Shown here piece by piece: positions 45,514 to 54,453 of a DNA stretch of 64,000 bases. The notes under the pieces were generated by a model. It had not been told where the DNA came from. It did not search any database and saw only the letters and a program-made list of their open reading frames with translations. Position 1 is the first letter of the stretch, and each line of letters begins with the position of its first letter. The position numbers and the translations under genes are program-made. The stretch comes from Algoriphagus iocasae (GTDB lineage Bacteria > Bacteroidota > Bacteroidia > Cytophagales > Cyclobacteriaceae): contig NZ_JACIJO010000002.1 of assembly GCF_014206875.1 (NCBI RefSeq), positions 1,478,006 through 1,542,005 on the forward strand. Direction: 5' to 3'.

Positions 45514-45589
45514 GGTGTCAGATTGTCAGTTTGTGAAGGCTGGCAAACTAATTGTAAAATGGCTGAGGCCAACTATTGCAAAGTTTATT

Positions 45590-46162
45590 ATGAAAAATAA
45601 AGAACAAGTGGAAAAGGATTTTGAGCAAGAAGAGGAGCAGTTAGTACAGGAAACTCCTGATGCGAAAGAAACAAATGAAGATTCACCAAAAGAGAGTGTA
45701 GAGGAAGTTTCCATGGAAGAGAAATTAGCTGCAGAAGTTGCTGATCTAAAAGATAAATATTTGAGGTTATATTCTGATTTTGAGAATTTTAGAAAAAGAA
45801 CCTCGAAAGAAAGATTGGATTTGATCTCAACTGCTTCTGAGGAAGTATTGAGAGATTTGATCCCTGTAGTAGATGATTTTGAAAGAGCATTTAAAGTAAG
45901 CGAGAATCAAGAAGAAGGCTCAAAAGAGCGAGAAGGCAATCTTTTGATTTTCCATAAACTTTTGAGAATACTGGAAAGTAAAGGGCTGAAATCAATGGAT
46001 GACCTTATCGGAAAGCCTTTTGATGCAGATACACAAGAGGCAATCACTCAGATTCCTGCTCCTAGTGAAGACTTGAAAGGGAAAGTAATCGATGTAGTGG
46101 AAAAAGGATATACCCTTGGTGACAAAGTAGTTCGCTACGCCAAAGTGGTAACTGGAGCTTAA
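45590..46162 (+). CDS. grpE: GrpE nucleotide exchange factor
   Basis: Releases ADP from DnaK in the heat-shock chaperone cycle. From ATG 45590 (190 residues) the protein has a Glu-rich N-terminus, then a long coiled coil ([28 protein letters not shown]), and the C-terminal beta domain ending [19 protein letters not shown], the family signature. The frame is open upstream to 45515 but that part is unlike GrpE. dnaJ follows after 7 nt; dnaK is elsewhere. Confidence 0.95.
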   Translation: MKNKEQVEKDFEQEEEQLVQETPDAKETNEDSPKESVEEVSMEEKLAAEVADLKDKYLRLYSDFENFRKRTSKERLDLISTASEEVLRDLIPVVDDFERAFKVSENQEEGSKEREGNLLIFHKLLRILESKGLKSMDDLIGKPFDADTQEAITQIPAPSEDLKGKVIDVVEKGYTLGDKVVRYAKVVTGA

Positions 46163-46169
46163 AAATATT

Positions 46170-47282
46170 ATGGCAAAAAGAGATTATTACGAAGTATTAG
46201 GTGTGTCAAAGTCGGCTTCAGCCGATGAAATCAAAAAAGCATACCGTAAACTGGCGATTAAATATCACCCGGATAAAAACCCGGATAATCCCGAAGCAGA
46301 AGATAAGTTTAAAGAGGCAGCTGAGGCATATGAAGTCTTAAGTAACCAAGAGAAACGTCAACGCTATGACCAATTTGGTCATCAGGGTGTTTCAGGAAAT
46401 GGCGGCTTCGGCGGCGGTGGAATGAACATGGAAGATATCTTCTCTCAATTTGGAGATATTTTCGGTGGTGGCGGTTTCGGTTCATTTTTCGGAGGAGCTG
46501 GAGGCGGCGGAGGCCGAAGAACGAAAAAAGGAACAAACCTTCGTGTCAAACTGAAGCTGAACTTGGCTGAGGTAGCAAACGGAGTTGAGAAAAAGATCAA
46601 AGTTAAAAGACATGTTGTAGCTCCTGGAGTTACTTTCAAGAGTTGCTCTACTTGTCAGGGAACTGGTCAGATCAAGAAAGTAGTAAATACCATGCTGGGC
46701 CAAATGGTATCCGCAAGTACTTGTGCTGTTTGTGGTGGTAGTGGCCAGATCGTCGATAAGAAACCTGCAGAAGCCGATGCTAGAGGTCTGATCATCAAAG
46801 AAGAAGTGATTTCTATCAATATTCCAGGAGGTGTAGCTGAAGGAATGCAGCTTAGCATGTCTGGAAAAGGAAATGAAATTCCAGGAGGAATTGCAGGTGA
46901 TTTATTGATTGTCATTGAAGAGATCGAAGATCAAGTGCTTCAAAGAGATGGAAATAATGTCATTTATGATTTATTTATTTCTTTCGTAGATGCGGCTTTG
47001 GGATCTTCTATTGAAGTGCCTACCATTGACGGGAAAGTCAAAATAAAAATCGAGCCTGGAACTCAAAGCGGTAAGATGCTTCGATTGAAAGGAAAAGGAA
47101 TAAAAGATATCAATGGGTATAGTAAAGGAGATCAGTTGATTATGGTCAATGTTTGGACTCCGACCCAATTGTCCAAAGATGAAAAAGAGTCTTTGGAAGC
47201 CCTTCGGGATTCTGAAAATTTCAAACCAGATCCAGGAAAATCTGACAAATCATTTTTCGATAAAATGAAGGAGTTTTTCTAA
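46170..47282 (+). CDS. dnaJ: Chaperone DnaJ with a reduced zinc domain
   Basis: An Hsp40 co-chaperone that delivers substrates to DnaK. A J domain (HPD at 33-35), a Gly/Phe-rich linker (about 73-116) and beta-sandwich C-terminal domains are clear. The zinc domain has only two CXXCXGXG motifs (CSTCQGTG 159-166 and CAVCGGSG 185-192) instead of four. By spacing and context these match motifs 2 and 3, so only one zinc site remains. Length is 370. It sits after grpE, with a terminator behind. Confidence 0.95.
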   Translation: MAKRDYYEVLGVSKSASADEIKKAYRKLAIKYHPDKNPDNPEAEDKFKEAAEAYEVLSNQEKRQRYDQFGHQGVSGNGGFGGGGMNMEDIFSQFGDIFGGGGFGSFFGGAGGGGGRRTKKGTNLRVKLKLNLAEVANGVEKKIKVKRHVVAPGVTFKSCSTCQGTGQIKKVVNTMLGQMVSASTCAVCGGSGQIVDKKPAEADARGLIIKEEVISINIPGGVAEGMQLSMSGKGNEIPGGIAGDLLIVIEEIEDQVLQRDGNNVIYDLFISFVDAALGSSIEVPTIDGKVKIKIEPGTQSGKMLRLKGKGIKDINGYSKGDQLIMVNVWTPTQLSKDEKESLEALRDSENFKPDPGKSDKSFFDKMKEFF

Positions 47283-47292
47283 AAATTAAATT

Positions 47293-47319
47293 AGCCAGAA
47301 GCAATTCTGGCTTTTTTTA
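47293..47319 (+). terminator. Intrinsic terminator of grpE-dnaJ
   Basis: An 8-bp stem (47293-47300 with 47305-47312), GCAA loop, then a T7 run. Confidence 0.92.
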
Positions 47320-47363
47320 TATTTTTAAAAAACCTTTTTAAAGTCGCCTCGTAACCTAACGGT

Positions 47364-48251
47364 ATGCTTAGAAAATTGTGTCTACTATTTCTGGGAATCT
47401 TTGGATGTGTAGGTGTGAGTAAGGCACAGCTTGTTAAAGAGTTCAAAGCCAGCGAGAAAACTGGTTTTGAAATGGTTCATCTCGTATTTTCATCCTACAA
47501 GAGTACTACTTTAGTCAAGCGGATTAGATCCATGGAGCCTATTTATATTCATGGACATCTTCAGAAAACCAATATTCTCCCGGTATTTTCCCATGAAATC
47601 AGGAATAATGTCCTGGAATCTTCTTTGACCCATAAAAATGTCGAGTCGGATAACTTAGGGAAAAGTATTACCTCAAAAATATTCTCAGGAAGTGATTCTG
47701 ATTTTGACCATACCTGGGATTTAGGTTTGGCTTCCAATTACTTGTATAACCTGGATTTTAATTTAGGAATGGGAAAGACGGAAATCGATCTTGCCCAACT
47801 TCCTGTAAGTAGACTAAAAGTTCACAGTGCGAGTGCGGATGTGATGATTCATTATGGTTCCAAAGATCCAAATCAAGTGACCATGGATACACTTTTGGTT
47901 ACTTTGAATATGGGGACTGTGGAGCTATCGGATGTGAATTTCTCCAATGCTTCCAAAATGATTTTCGAAGTCAATTATGGTTCCTTGGATTTGTCCTTCT
48001 CTGATGCCATGCCAAATAAATGTCAAGTCATCGCGGCAGTGGGTGCGGGCTCACTTCGATTAAACCTTCCGGATGATAGCTACCCAATTAAAATCAGAAT
48101 GAAAACGACTGCCATGTGCAGAACCACTCTTCCAAAATATCTGAAATCTATCGATAATCACACTTATATTACCAAGGGATTTAGCGAATCTGATCCGAGA
48201 TTGCTTGAATTGATTTTGGATGTAGGCGTTGGATCTTTAACGATAGAATAG
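47364..48251 (+). CDS. Exported repetitive beta-strand protein, DUF4097-like
   Basis: 295 residues with a signal peptide (MLRKLCLLFLGIFGCVGVSKAQ). The mature part shows repeated short strands with Gly turns, such as FNLGMGKTEIDLAQLPVS, LNMGTVELSDVNF, VNYGSLDLSFS and VGAGSLRLNLP. This looks like the right-handed beta-helix/toast-rack shape of DUF4097 and LiaF-like proteins. No catalytic motif. It is 14 nt ahead of an ABC-2 exporter pair, so it may be part of the same unit. Function unknown. Confidence 0.6.
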   Translation: MLRKLCLLFLGIFGCVGVSKAQLVKEFKASEKTGFEMVHLVFSSYKSTTLVKRIRSMEPIYIHGHLQKTNILPVFSHEIRNNVLESSLTHKNVESDNLGKSITSKIFSGSDSDFDHTWDLGLASNYLYNLDFNLGMGKTEIDLAQLPVSRLKVHSASADVMIHYGSKDPNQVTMDTLLVTLNMGTVELSDVNFSNASKMIFEVNYGSLDLSFSDAMPNKCQVIAAVGAGSLRLNLPDDSYPIKIRMKTTAMCRTTLPKYLKSIDNHTYITKGFSESDPRLLELILDVGVGSLTIE

Positions 48252-48265
48252 TTTTTTCAGGCTTT

Positions 48266-49159
48266 ATGCTTCAGATAAAAAATCTCAATAAATCTTACGG
48301 TTCCAATAAGGCACTTACTGATATTGATCTCCATGTGCCAAAAGGAGTGATTTTTGGGCTTCTAGGTCCTAACGGTGCTGGGAAAACCACCCTCATCCGG
48401 ATTATTAATCAAATAATTGAGGGCGATACTGGTGAGATTCTAATTGATAAGGAAGTTTTAAATCCTACCCATATATCCAAAATAGGATATCTCCCTGAGG
48501 AAAGAGGTCTTTATAAAAAGATGAAAGTCTGGGATCAGTTGATGTATTTTGCCAGGCTTAAAGGTCTCAGCCATTCCGAGGCAAAATCGAAAATCAATTT
48601 TTGGCTAGAAAAACTAGAAATCAGCTCTTGGAAAGAGAAAAAGATTGAGGATCTCTCCAAAGGGATGGCTCAAAAAGTCCAGTTTATTTCTACAATTATT
48701 CACGAGCCACCGCTTTTGATTCTCGACGAACCATTTTCTGGATTTGACCCTGTCAATGCAGAATTGATAAAAAATGAAATCCTGGAGTTAAAAGAAAAAG
48801 GAACGACAGTCATTTTGAGTACTCACAGGATGGAATCTGTCGAATTACTTTGTGACCAGGTGGCCATGATCAATCGGTCAAAAAAAATCCTCGATGGGAC
48901 GATACGCGAAGTAAAGAAGAGCTTTAGACCGGAGGTCTATAAAATTTCTTTGAGAGAGTTGAAGCAATTGCTGCCACGCGAATGGATAGCAAAAGAAGAT
49001 GATGGAAATTATAATTTCACTTTGCCACTTAGCGGGAAAACTCCCAATGAATTTCTTTCCGAATTGATGCAATATGGAGAAGTAAGCCAATTTCAGGAGG
49101 TAGTTCCTAGTATGGAGGAGATTTTTATTCATCAAGTAAAAGCGACACAACATGGATAA
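48266..49159 (+). CDS. ABC transporter ATP-binding protein (NatA-like)
   Basis: The ATPase of an ABC-2 exporter. Walker A GPNGAGKT (34-41), signature LSKGM (130-134) and Walker B LLILDEPFSGFD (Asp154, Glu155) are intact, with a C-terminal extension of about 80 residues usual in Na+/drug exporters. Length is 297. It overlaps the permease gene by 8 nt, so the two are co-translated. Confidence 0.93.
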   Translation: MLQIKNLNKSYGSNKALTDIDLHVPKGVIFGLLGPNGAGKTTLIRIINQIIEGDTGEILIDKEVLNPTHISKIGYLPEERGLYKKMKVWDQLMYFARLKGLSHSEAKSKINFWLEKLEISSWKEKKIEDLSKGMAQKVQFISTIIHEPPLLILDEPFSGFDPVNAELIKNEILELKEKGTTVILSTHRMESVELLCDQVAMINRSKKILDGTIREVKKSFRPEVYKISLRELKQLLPREWIAKEDDGNYNFTLPLSGKTPNEFLSELMQYGEVSQFQEVVPSMEEIFIHQVKATQHG

Positions 49160-50462
49160 AATCTGGTTAGTAATCCAGCGAGAATATTTGGCAAGAGTAA
49201 AGAAAAAATCTTTCCTTTTAGCCACTTTGATCACTCCTCTGATATTTCCGGCAATCATGGGAATTTTCGTCTGGATTTCATTGGAAGATGAAGGTGGAGA
49301 TGCATTACGAATCATCGAAGTAGTGGATGAAAACAAGATGTTTTTCCTGGAAAGCTCAGAGCAGTATGCATTTTCTTTCTCTGACACAGATAAAGAAGAA
49401 GCCAAAAAGATGGTGCAGGAGGGAGATCGATACGGGTTTTTATACATTCCGGAATTTAAGTTGGAGGATCCACAGGGGATAGTTTTTTATGGGGAAGAAA
49501 ATCCAAGTATGAGTCTGATTTCTTATTTGGAAAATAACCTTCGGAAAAAGATCGAAGAACAGCGGCTTTTCGAAAGTGGGATCGACCCGAAAATCATCAA
49601 TGAAGTTCGTACCAATGTGGGAATTCGTTCCATCACGCTGGATGAAAAAGGAGGCGAAACAGTGAATGATGCCACAGTAAATTATGCCTTAGGTTTTCTG
49701 ACAGGGATTTTGATATACATTTTTATTTTCGTCTATGGCAACCAGATCATGCAAGGTGTGATCGAAGAAAAGTCCAGCCGAATTGTAGAGATTTTGGTTT
49801 CTTCCCTCAAACCATTTCAGTTGATGCTTGGCAAAATAGTAGGAATCGGAGCGGTAGGTTTGACCCAATTTCTGATTTGGGTGGTGCTGATCGGTACTCT
49901 AACCACTTTTGTGATGGGGTATTTGGGAATGCAAATGCCACAACAAACTGCCATGGAAATGGCTAATCCTGAATTAGCTAATAGTATCCCTCAGACCAGT
50001 AATGTGGCTGAAATCATGCAGGTCATTTCTGGAATTAATTTCCTGGGATTGGTTTTGAGCTTTTTGTTTTATTTCCTCGGTGGATACTTGCTTTACGGAG
50101 CTATGTTTGCGGCTATTGGTTCTGCGGTGGAAGCACCTTCCGAAGCTCAACAATTTATGTTTCCAGTTACGATTCCTTTGATCGCAGCTTATATGGGGTT
50201 GTTTGTTTTTGTATTGAATGACCCGAATAGTTCGGCTTCTTTCTGGCTTTCTATCATTCCTTTGACCTCTCCGATAGCCATGATGGGTAGAGTCAGCTAT
50301 GGAGTTCCTTGGTCAGATTTAGTGCTATCCATGTCTTTGCTGATTGCTGGATTCCTATTTACCACTTGGATGGCAGGAAAAATTTATAGAATCGGAATTT
50401 TGATGCATGGGACAAAGCCGTCATACAAGACACTTTGGAAATGGATCAGGATGAATAATTAG
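49152..50462 (+). CDS. ABC-2 type permease (NatB-like)
   Basis: The membrane partner of the preceding ATPase. The first helix (about 20-38) is followed by a large extracytoplasmic domain (to about 175), then five or six helices. These include a segment with IMQGVIEEKSSRIVEILVSSL, the typical cytoplasmic coupling helix of the NatB/YhaP type. Length is 436. Substrate unknown; NatAB of Bacillus exports Na+, and the Nqr operon in this window hints at sodium biology, but this is weak. A heptanucleotide repeat starts at its stop codon. Confidence 0.88.
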   Translation: MDKIWLVIQREYLARVKKKSFLLATLITPLIFPAIMGIFVWISLEDEGGDALRIIEVVDENKMFFLESSEQYAFSFSDTDKEEAKKMVQEGDRYGFLYIPEFKLEDPQGIVFYGEENPSMSLISYLENNLRKKIEEQRLFESGIDPKIINEVRTNVGIRSITLDEKGGETVNDATVNYALGFLTGILIYIFIFVYGNQIMQGVIEEKSSRIVEILVSSLKPFQLMLGKIVGIGAVGLTQFLIWVVLIGTLTTFVMGYLGMQMPQQTAMEMANPELANSIPQTSNVAEIMQVISGINFLGLVLSFLFYFLGGYLLYGAMFAAIGSAVEAPSEAQQFMFPVTIPLIAAYMGLFVFVLNDPNSSASFWLSIIPLTSPIAMMGRVSYGVPWSDLVLSMSLLIAGFLFTTWMAGKIYRIGILMHGTKPSYKTLWKWIRMNN

Positions 50463-50502
50463 AGCCAAGAACAAAGAGCCAAGAGCCAAGAACAAAGAAC
50501 TT
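50461..50502 (+). repeat. Heptanucleotide repeat array after the ABC permease gene
   Basis: Six consecutive 7-nt units from 50461: AGAGCCA, AGAACAA, AGAGCCA twice, AGAACAA, AGAACTT. The first unit begins with the AG of the permease stop codon TAG. The motif CCAAGAAC inside it recurs inverted as GTTCTTGG at 50545-50552, so the transcript could fold back. Confidence 0.8.
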
Positions 50503-50579
50503 ATTCCCAAGATTCATGAAACTAGAGATGGGATCAAATGCAACGTTCTTGGATTCAATTTTCAAGATTGTATTGTAAA

Positions 50580-50613
50580 AAAAATCCCGATCTAATTCTA
50601 GATCGGGATTTTT
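50580..50613. terminator. Bidirectional intrinsic terminator (ABC permease / dps)
   Basis: A perfect 15-bp stem (50580-50594 with 50599-50613) with an ATTC loop, between convergent genes. Confidence 0.93.
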
Positions 50614-50626
50614 TACCTTTTGGGTG

Positions 50627-51097
50627 TTATCTCAAATAAGCAGAAAGCATCCAGATCACTTTTTCTTTCGCCGTAATATAATCGCTCATCAAGGAAGAAG
50701 TTCCTTCATCATTTGATTCAGCTGCCGCTTCTAATGTTTCCCTTTCCAGTTGTAATAAAGTCTGAAGATTGCTTTTGACTGTTTCGACCATCGTCATCGG
50801 ATCTTTCACTTCTTTGGCTTCCTTAATTTTCGAAGTTTCTAAATATTCTGCGAAAGAGGATAAAGGCCTAGCTCCAAGAGTCAAGATCCTTTCCGCTACC
50901 TCATCGATGCTTGTATTTGCTTCATTATATAGCTCCTCAAATTTCGCGTGGAGTTCAAAGAAATTTGGGCCGGTCACATTCCAATGGAAGTTTCGTAGAT
51001 TTTGATAATAAACTTCGTAGTTGGCCAATAATTCATTTAGCTTTTCAACCAAGATTTTACTTTCTTTTACCTCTAAACCAATTTCGTTCGTTTTCAT
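50627..51097 (-). CDS. dps: Dps family ferritin-like DNA protection protein
   Basis: Binds and oxidises iron in a dodecamer shell and protects DNA under stress. 156 residues, four-helix fold. The intersubunit ferroxidase ligands fit the family spacing exactly: His38, His50, Asp65 and Glu69 (NFHWNVTGPNFFELH and SIDEVAERI). A possible promoter is at 51134-51165 and a strong terminator follows. Confidence 0.93.
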   Translation of the reverse strand: MKTNEIGLEVKESKILVEKLNELLANYEVYYQNLRNFHWNVTGPNFFELHAKFEELYNEANTSIDEVAERILTLGARPLSSFAEYLETSKIKEAKEVKDPMTMVETVKSNLQTLLQLERETLEAAAESNDEGTSSLMSDYITAKEKVIWMLSAYLR

Positions 51098-51133
51098 AGC
51101 TGATATCTAGTTTTGCGCTGTTTAATTTAAGTA

Positions 51134-51165
51134 TAAATTTACGAATAGAGACCGAGCAAGGCCAA
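51134..51165 (-). promoter_or_regulatory. Possible dps promoter
   Basis: The minus strand has TTG (51163-51165), 21 nt, then TAAATTTA (51134-51141), one mismatch from TAnnTTTG, about 36 nt before the start. Confidence 0.4.
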
Positions 51166-51241
51166 CTGAAAATTTCTATAGGCGAGTTATACGATCTATC
51201 GATTTGGACAGTTTGTACCATATAGTACCCAATTCACATTC

Positions 51242-52477
51242 ATGAAAAATCGTTTTCAAGATCTTACCACATTAGACCTTTATAAAAACAGGAAGCAAGT
51301 CAAATGGCTGGTAATTCTCGTTTCTATTGTGATTGGTGGAGGTTCGATTTTCTATACTAACGTTTTGGTAGAGGAACTTAGAGAAAGGGAAAGAAGGCAG
51401 ATCGAATTGCTCTCTTCGGCTTTGGAATATGCCGCCACCACTACAGAAAACCTAACCTTTATCAATCAGGAAATCATTCAGCAGAATTATTCGATTCCCA
51501 TCATCATGGTGGATGCCACTGGCGAACCAATCGAATTCAGGAACATTCCATTCAAAGCAAATGCTAGTAGTTCGGATTCTGTGAAAACACTGGCTTTGGA
51601 GCTTGCAGAAATGCAAGAAGAATACGAGCCGATCTTATTGCGTGAGGCAGATATTCATGTTTATTACAGAAATTCGGAGCTTCTTACCAATCTAAAATAT
51701 TACCCATACGTGCAGTTGGCGGTGATTTTATTATTTGGTGTTTTGGCTTACACACTTTTTAACCAAAGCAAAATATCTGAGCAAAACCGGGTTTGGGCTG
51801 GACTAACCAAAGAAACAGCGCATCAACTGGGAACTCCGATTGCTTCTTTGATGGCTTGGATCGATTATTTGAGAAATTCCCCTGTTTGGGAAGAAAACAA
51901 AGAAATCATTACTGAGATGGATAAGGATGTGGTCAAGCTCAGAATGGTTACTGAACGTTTCAGTAGCATTGGTAGCAAACCTGTCATCCAGCCAGGAAAC
52001 TTGTATTACAGCCTTGAGGATACTGTAAATTATTTAAGGCCAAGAATATCTACGAAAGTTGACTTGACCATTAATTCTGATTCCCGTGATCTAGAGGCAA
52101 TGATGAATAAACCCTTGTTTGAATGGGTGATCGAAAATATTTGTAAAAACGCGGTCGATGCCATGAAAGGGAAAGGTTCGATCACGATCGATGTAATTCA
52201 GGACTCTGAGAAATTTGTGATCATTGATATCACAGATACAGGGAAAGGAATGGAGAAAAAGATGTATCGCAAAGTTTTTAATCCAGGCTTTTCTACCAGA
52301 CAAAGAGGCTGGGGATTGGGCTTGACATTAGCCAAAAGAATCATTGAAGGCTACCATGGAGGAAAAATCTTTGTGAAGCATTCTGAGGTGGGAGTGGGTA
52401 CTACTTTTCGAATTGTGCTTCATTGTAGCATAGAAGGAGCTTCTCAGTTTATTACAGAAGGAATCCTGGAATATTGA
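51242..52477 (+). CDS. Membrane sensor histidine kinase, orphan
   Basis: 411 residues with two membrane helices (about 21-40 and 155-174) flanking a short periplasmic sensor domain. The phosphoacceptor motif ETAHQLGTPIASL (His194) has Gln after His where most HisKA kinases have Glu. The ATPase domain has the N box ENICKNAVDAM, DTGKGM (332-337) and RGWGLGL. No response regulator gene is adjacent, so its partner is elsewhere. A heptanucleotide repeat begins at its stop codon. Confidence 0.9.
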   Translation: MKNRFQDLTTLDLYKNRKQVKWLVILVSIVIGGGSIFYTNVLVEELRERERRQIELLSSALEYAATTTENLTFINQEIIQQNYSIPIIMVDATGEPIEFRNIPFKANASSSDSVKTLALELAEMQEEYEPILLREADIHVYYRNSELLTNLKYYPYVQLAVILLFGVLAYTLFNQSKISEQNRVWAGLTKETAHQLGTPIASLMAWIDYLRNSPVWEENKEIITEMDKDVVKLRMVTERFSSIGSKPVIQPGNLYYSLEDTVNYLRPRISTKVDLTINSDSRDLEAMMNKPLFEWVIENICKNAVDAMKGKGSITIDVIQDSEKFVIIDITDTGKGMEKKMYRKVFNPGFSTRQRGWGLGLTLAKRIIEGYHGGKIFVKHSEVGVGTTFRIVLHCSIEGASQFITEGILEY

Positions 52478-52508
52478 CGATTTACGAAGTTAGAAATACG
52501 AATTACGA
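52474..52508 (+). repeat. Heptanucleotide repeat array A (NNTACGA units)
   Basis: Five 7-nt units: TTGACGA, TTTACGA, AGTTAGA, AATACGA, ATTACGA. The TACGA cores start at 52476, 52483, 52490, 52497 and 52504, in strict 7-nt phase (52476 GACGA and 52490 TTAGA are degenerate). The first unit contains the TGA stop of the histidine kinase gene. Confidence 0.8.
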
Positions 52509-52642
52509 GATCTATTGAACTTCGGGTATTTTGGATAAAAAAGGACTTTTTAAGGATGAAGATGAAAATGCATACTCCCAAAACTTGCTTCATTATTCAC
52601 AAAGCTCACTGTTGGATAACTATGTTGCCACTATCAAAAATT

Positions 52643-52668
52643 TCGTATATCGTATTTCGTAAATCTTA
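52643..52668 (-). repeat. Heptanucleotide repeat array B (TCGTANN units, inverse of A)
   Basis: TCGTA cores at 52643, 52650 and 52657, and TCTTA at 52664, spaced exactly 7 nt. The 10-mer TTCGTAAATC (52656-52665) is the exact reverse complement of GATTTACGAA (52479-52488) in array A. Confidence 0.8.
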
Positions 52669-52718
52669 CATCTTTATATTTTCAGAATAGAAAATGGATT
52701 CTAACCCTATCGAGAATC

Positions 52719-52744
52719 TCGTATCTCGTATCTCGTATTTCCCA
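52719..52744 (-). repeat. Heptanucleotide repeat array C (TCGTATC units, inverse of A)
   Basis: TCGTA cores at 52719, 52726 and 52733, and a degenerate unit at 52740, spaced exactly 7 nt. The 17 bases 52725-52741 match the reverse complement of array A bases 52493-52509 at 15 positions. Confidence 0.8.
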
Positions 52745-52803
52745 ATTCATATTTCCCCAAATTCTCCTTTGGAACTTCTGTCTCATTTTTAGTGGTTTTT
52801 CCC

Positions 52804-52811
52804 TACCTTTG
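52804..52811 (+). promoter_or_regulatory. -7 box of the prfC promoter
   Basis: TACCTTTG, exact match to the phylum element. It would start transcription near 52818, which rules out the in-frame TTG at 52809 and supports ATG 52824 or 52833 as start. No -33 TTG at the proper distance. Confidence 0.5.
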
Positions 52812-52823
52812 CCCCCTAATTTG

Positions 52824-54413
52824 ATGTCTCCCATGAGTTTGAAAGAAGAAATCCAGAAGCGTAGAACCTTTGCCATTATTGCTCACCCGGATGCGGGTAA
52901 GACCACTTTGACTGAAAAACTGTTGCTTTTTGGTGGTGCAATCCAGACTGCTGGTGCCGTAAAATCGAATAAAATCGATACCGCAACCAAGTCTGACTGG
53001 ATGGCGATCGAGAAGCAAAGAGGGATCTCTGTTGCTACTTCTGTCATGGGATTTGAATACAAGGATGTCAAAATCAACTTGCTTGATACTCCTGGTCACC
53101 AGGATTTCGCAGAAGATACTTACCGTACTTTGACTGCGGTGGATTCTGTCATCATGGTAATTGACTGTGTGAAAGGGGTGGAGATGCAGACTGAGAAATT
53201 GATGGAAGTGTGTCGCATGAGAAATACTCCTGTAATCTGCTTTATTAATAAGCTCGATAGAGAAGGTCGTGATCCTTATGAATTGATCGAGGAAGTAGAG
53301 CAAAAGCTAAACATTCAATGTCACCCTCTTTCCTGGCCAATCGGTATGGGAAAAAGCTTCAAAGGAGTTTACAATCTTTTTGACCATAAACTCAATCTTT
53401 TTACTCCTTCTCAACGAAAACTGAGCGATGTTCGTCAGGTTTTTGAAGATGTGCAAGATCCGGAATTGGAAGAGTTGATCGGTAAAAACTTTGCCAATCA
53501 ATTGCGCGAAGATGTGGAATTGATCGAGGGTGTTTATCCTGAATTTGATACGAAAGAATACTTAGAAGGGAGAGTTGCTCCGGTTTTCTTTGGCTCTGCA
53601 GTGAATAATTTCGGGATCAATGAGATGCTGGATACTTTTATCAAAATCGCTCCTGCTCCAAAAAGCCGTAGAACTGAAGATCGGGAAGTGATGCCTGATG
53701 AGAAAAAATTCTCTGGTTTTGTGTTTAAGATCCACGCGAATATGGATCCCAATCACCGAAACAGAATTGCTTTCTTGAGAATTTGTTCAGGTACTTTTGA
53801 GCGAAATAAACCTTACAACCATGTGCGTGGCCCGAAACCTTTACGATTCTCTAATGTGACCCAATTTATGGCGCAGGATAAAGAAATGATCGATGAGGCA
53901 TTTCCAGGGGATATTGTGGGGCTTTATGATACCGGAAACCTGAAGATCGGCGATACGCTGACCGACGGCGAAAACATGCAGTTTGTTGGGATTCCTAGTT
54001 TCTCGCCCGAGATTTTCCGCGAGGTGGTAAACAAGGATGCGATGAAGACCAAGCAATTGGAAAAAGGACTTCAGCAATTGATGGAAGAAGGAGTGGCACA
54101 GCTGTTTACTTTTGATATGGGTTCTAGAAAAGTAGTGGGTACGGTTGGGCAACTTCAGTTTGAGGTCATCCAATTCCGTCTTAAAAACGAATACAATGCG
54201 ACGGTGGAGTTTCACCCGATGAATCTATACAAAGCCTGCTGGATCACCAGCAAGGACAAAAAGCAGTTAGAAGAGTTTGTCCGATCCAAAAACCGTCACA
54301 TAGCTCACGACAAAGATGGCAAGCTGGTTTTTATGGCCGAATCAAAAGCCTGGCTTCAGATGGTGATGGATAATTATCCTGAGATAGAATTTCACTTTAC
54401 ATCTGATATTTAA
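52824..54413 (+). CDS. prfC: Peptide chain release factor 3
   Basis: A GTPase that recycles RF1/RF2 after termination. The G motifs are [13 protein letters not shown] (G1), [16 protein letters not shown] (G3, with the RF3-type AEDTYRTL) and [12 protein letters not shown] (G4). The C-terminal [20 protein letters not shown] is an RF3 hallmark that separates it from EF-G. From ATG 52824 it has 529 residues; ATG 52833 is an equal alternative. Confidence 0.95.
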   Translation: MSPMSLKEEIQKRRTFAIIAHPDAGKTTLTEKLLLFGGAIQTAGAVKSNKIDTATKSDWMAIEKQRGISVATSVMGFEYKDVKINLLDTPGHQDFAEDTYRTLTAVDSVIMVIDCVKGVEMQTEKLMEVCRMRNTPVICFINKLDREGRDPYELIEEVEQKLNIQCHPLSWPIGMGKSFKGVYNLFDHKLNLFTPSQRKLSDVRQVFEDVQDPELEELIGKNFANQLREDVELIEGVYPEFDTKEYLEGRVAPVFFGSAVNNFGINEMLDTFIKIAPAPKSRRTEDREVMPDEKKFSGFVFKIHANMDPNHRNRIAFLRICSGTFERNKPYNHVRGPKPLRFSNVTQFMAQDKEMIDEAFPGDIVGLYDTGNLKIGDTLTDGENMQFVGIPSFSPEIFREVVNKDAMKTKQLEKGLQQLMEEGVAQLFTFDMGSRKVVGTVGQLQFEVIQFRLKNEYNATVEFHPMNLYKACWITSKDKKQLEEFVRSKNRHIAHDKDGKLVFMAESKAWLQMVMDNYPEIEFHFTSDI

Positions 54414-54420
54414 AAGCAAG

Positions 54421-54453
54421 CCCTTCAGAATTAAATAGTCTGGAGGGTTTTTT
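54421..54453 (+). terminator. Intrinsic terminator of prfC
   Basis: A 9-bp stem with one G-T wobble (54421-54429 with 54439-54447), followed by TTTTTT. It reaches to the stop codon of the convergent gene. Confidence 0.8.

Larger units (their letters stand above)
52509..52823. other. Repeat-bearing spacer between the histidine kinase gene and prfC
   Basis: About 315 nt with no gene I can support. It holds heptanucleotide arrays B and C, both in the inverse orientation to array A, and a -7 promoter box just before prfC. The 130 nt between arrays A and B show no motif I recognise. Confidence 0.6.

Noticed and set aside
45514..45540. Short repeat of GTCAG after the obg stop codon
   Set aside because: Only two full units and a period of 8, not 7, so it does not belong with the heptanucleotide arrays and could be chance.
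51210..51235. Imperfect GTAC palindrome upstream of the histidine kinase gene
   Set aside because: Short and imperfect, single copy, no known regulator pattern.
50461..52744. Possible CRISPR-like repeat arrays
   Set aside because: Units are 7 nt with no spacers and no cas genes are near.
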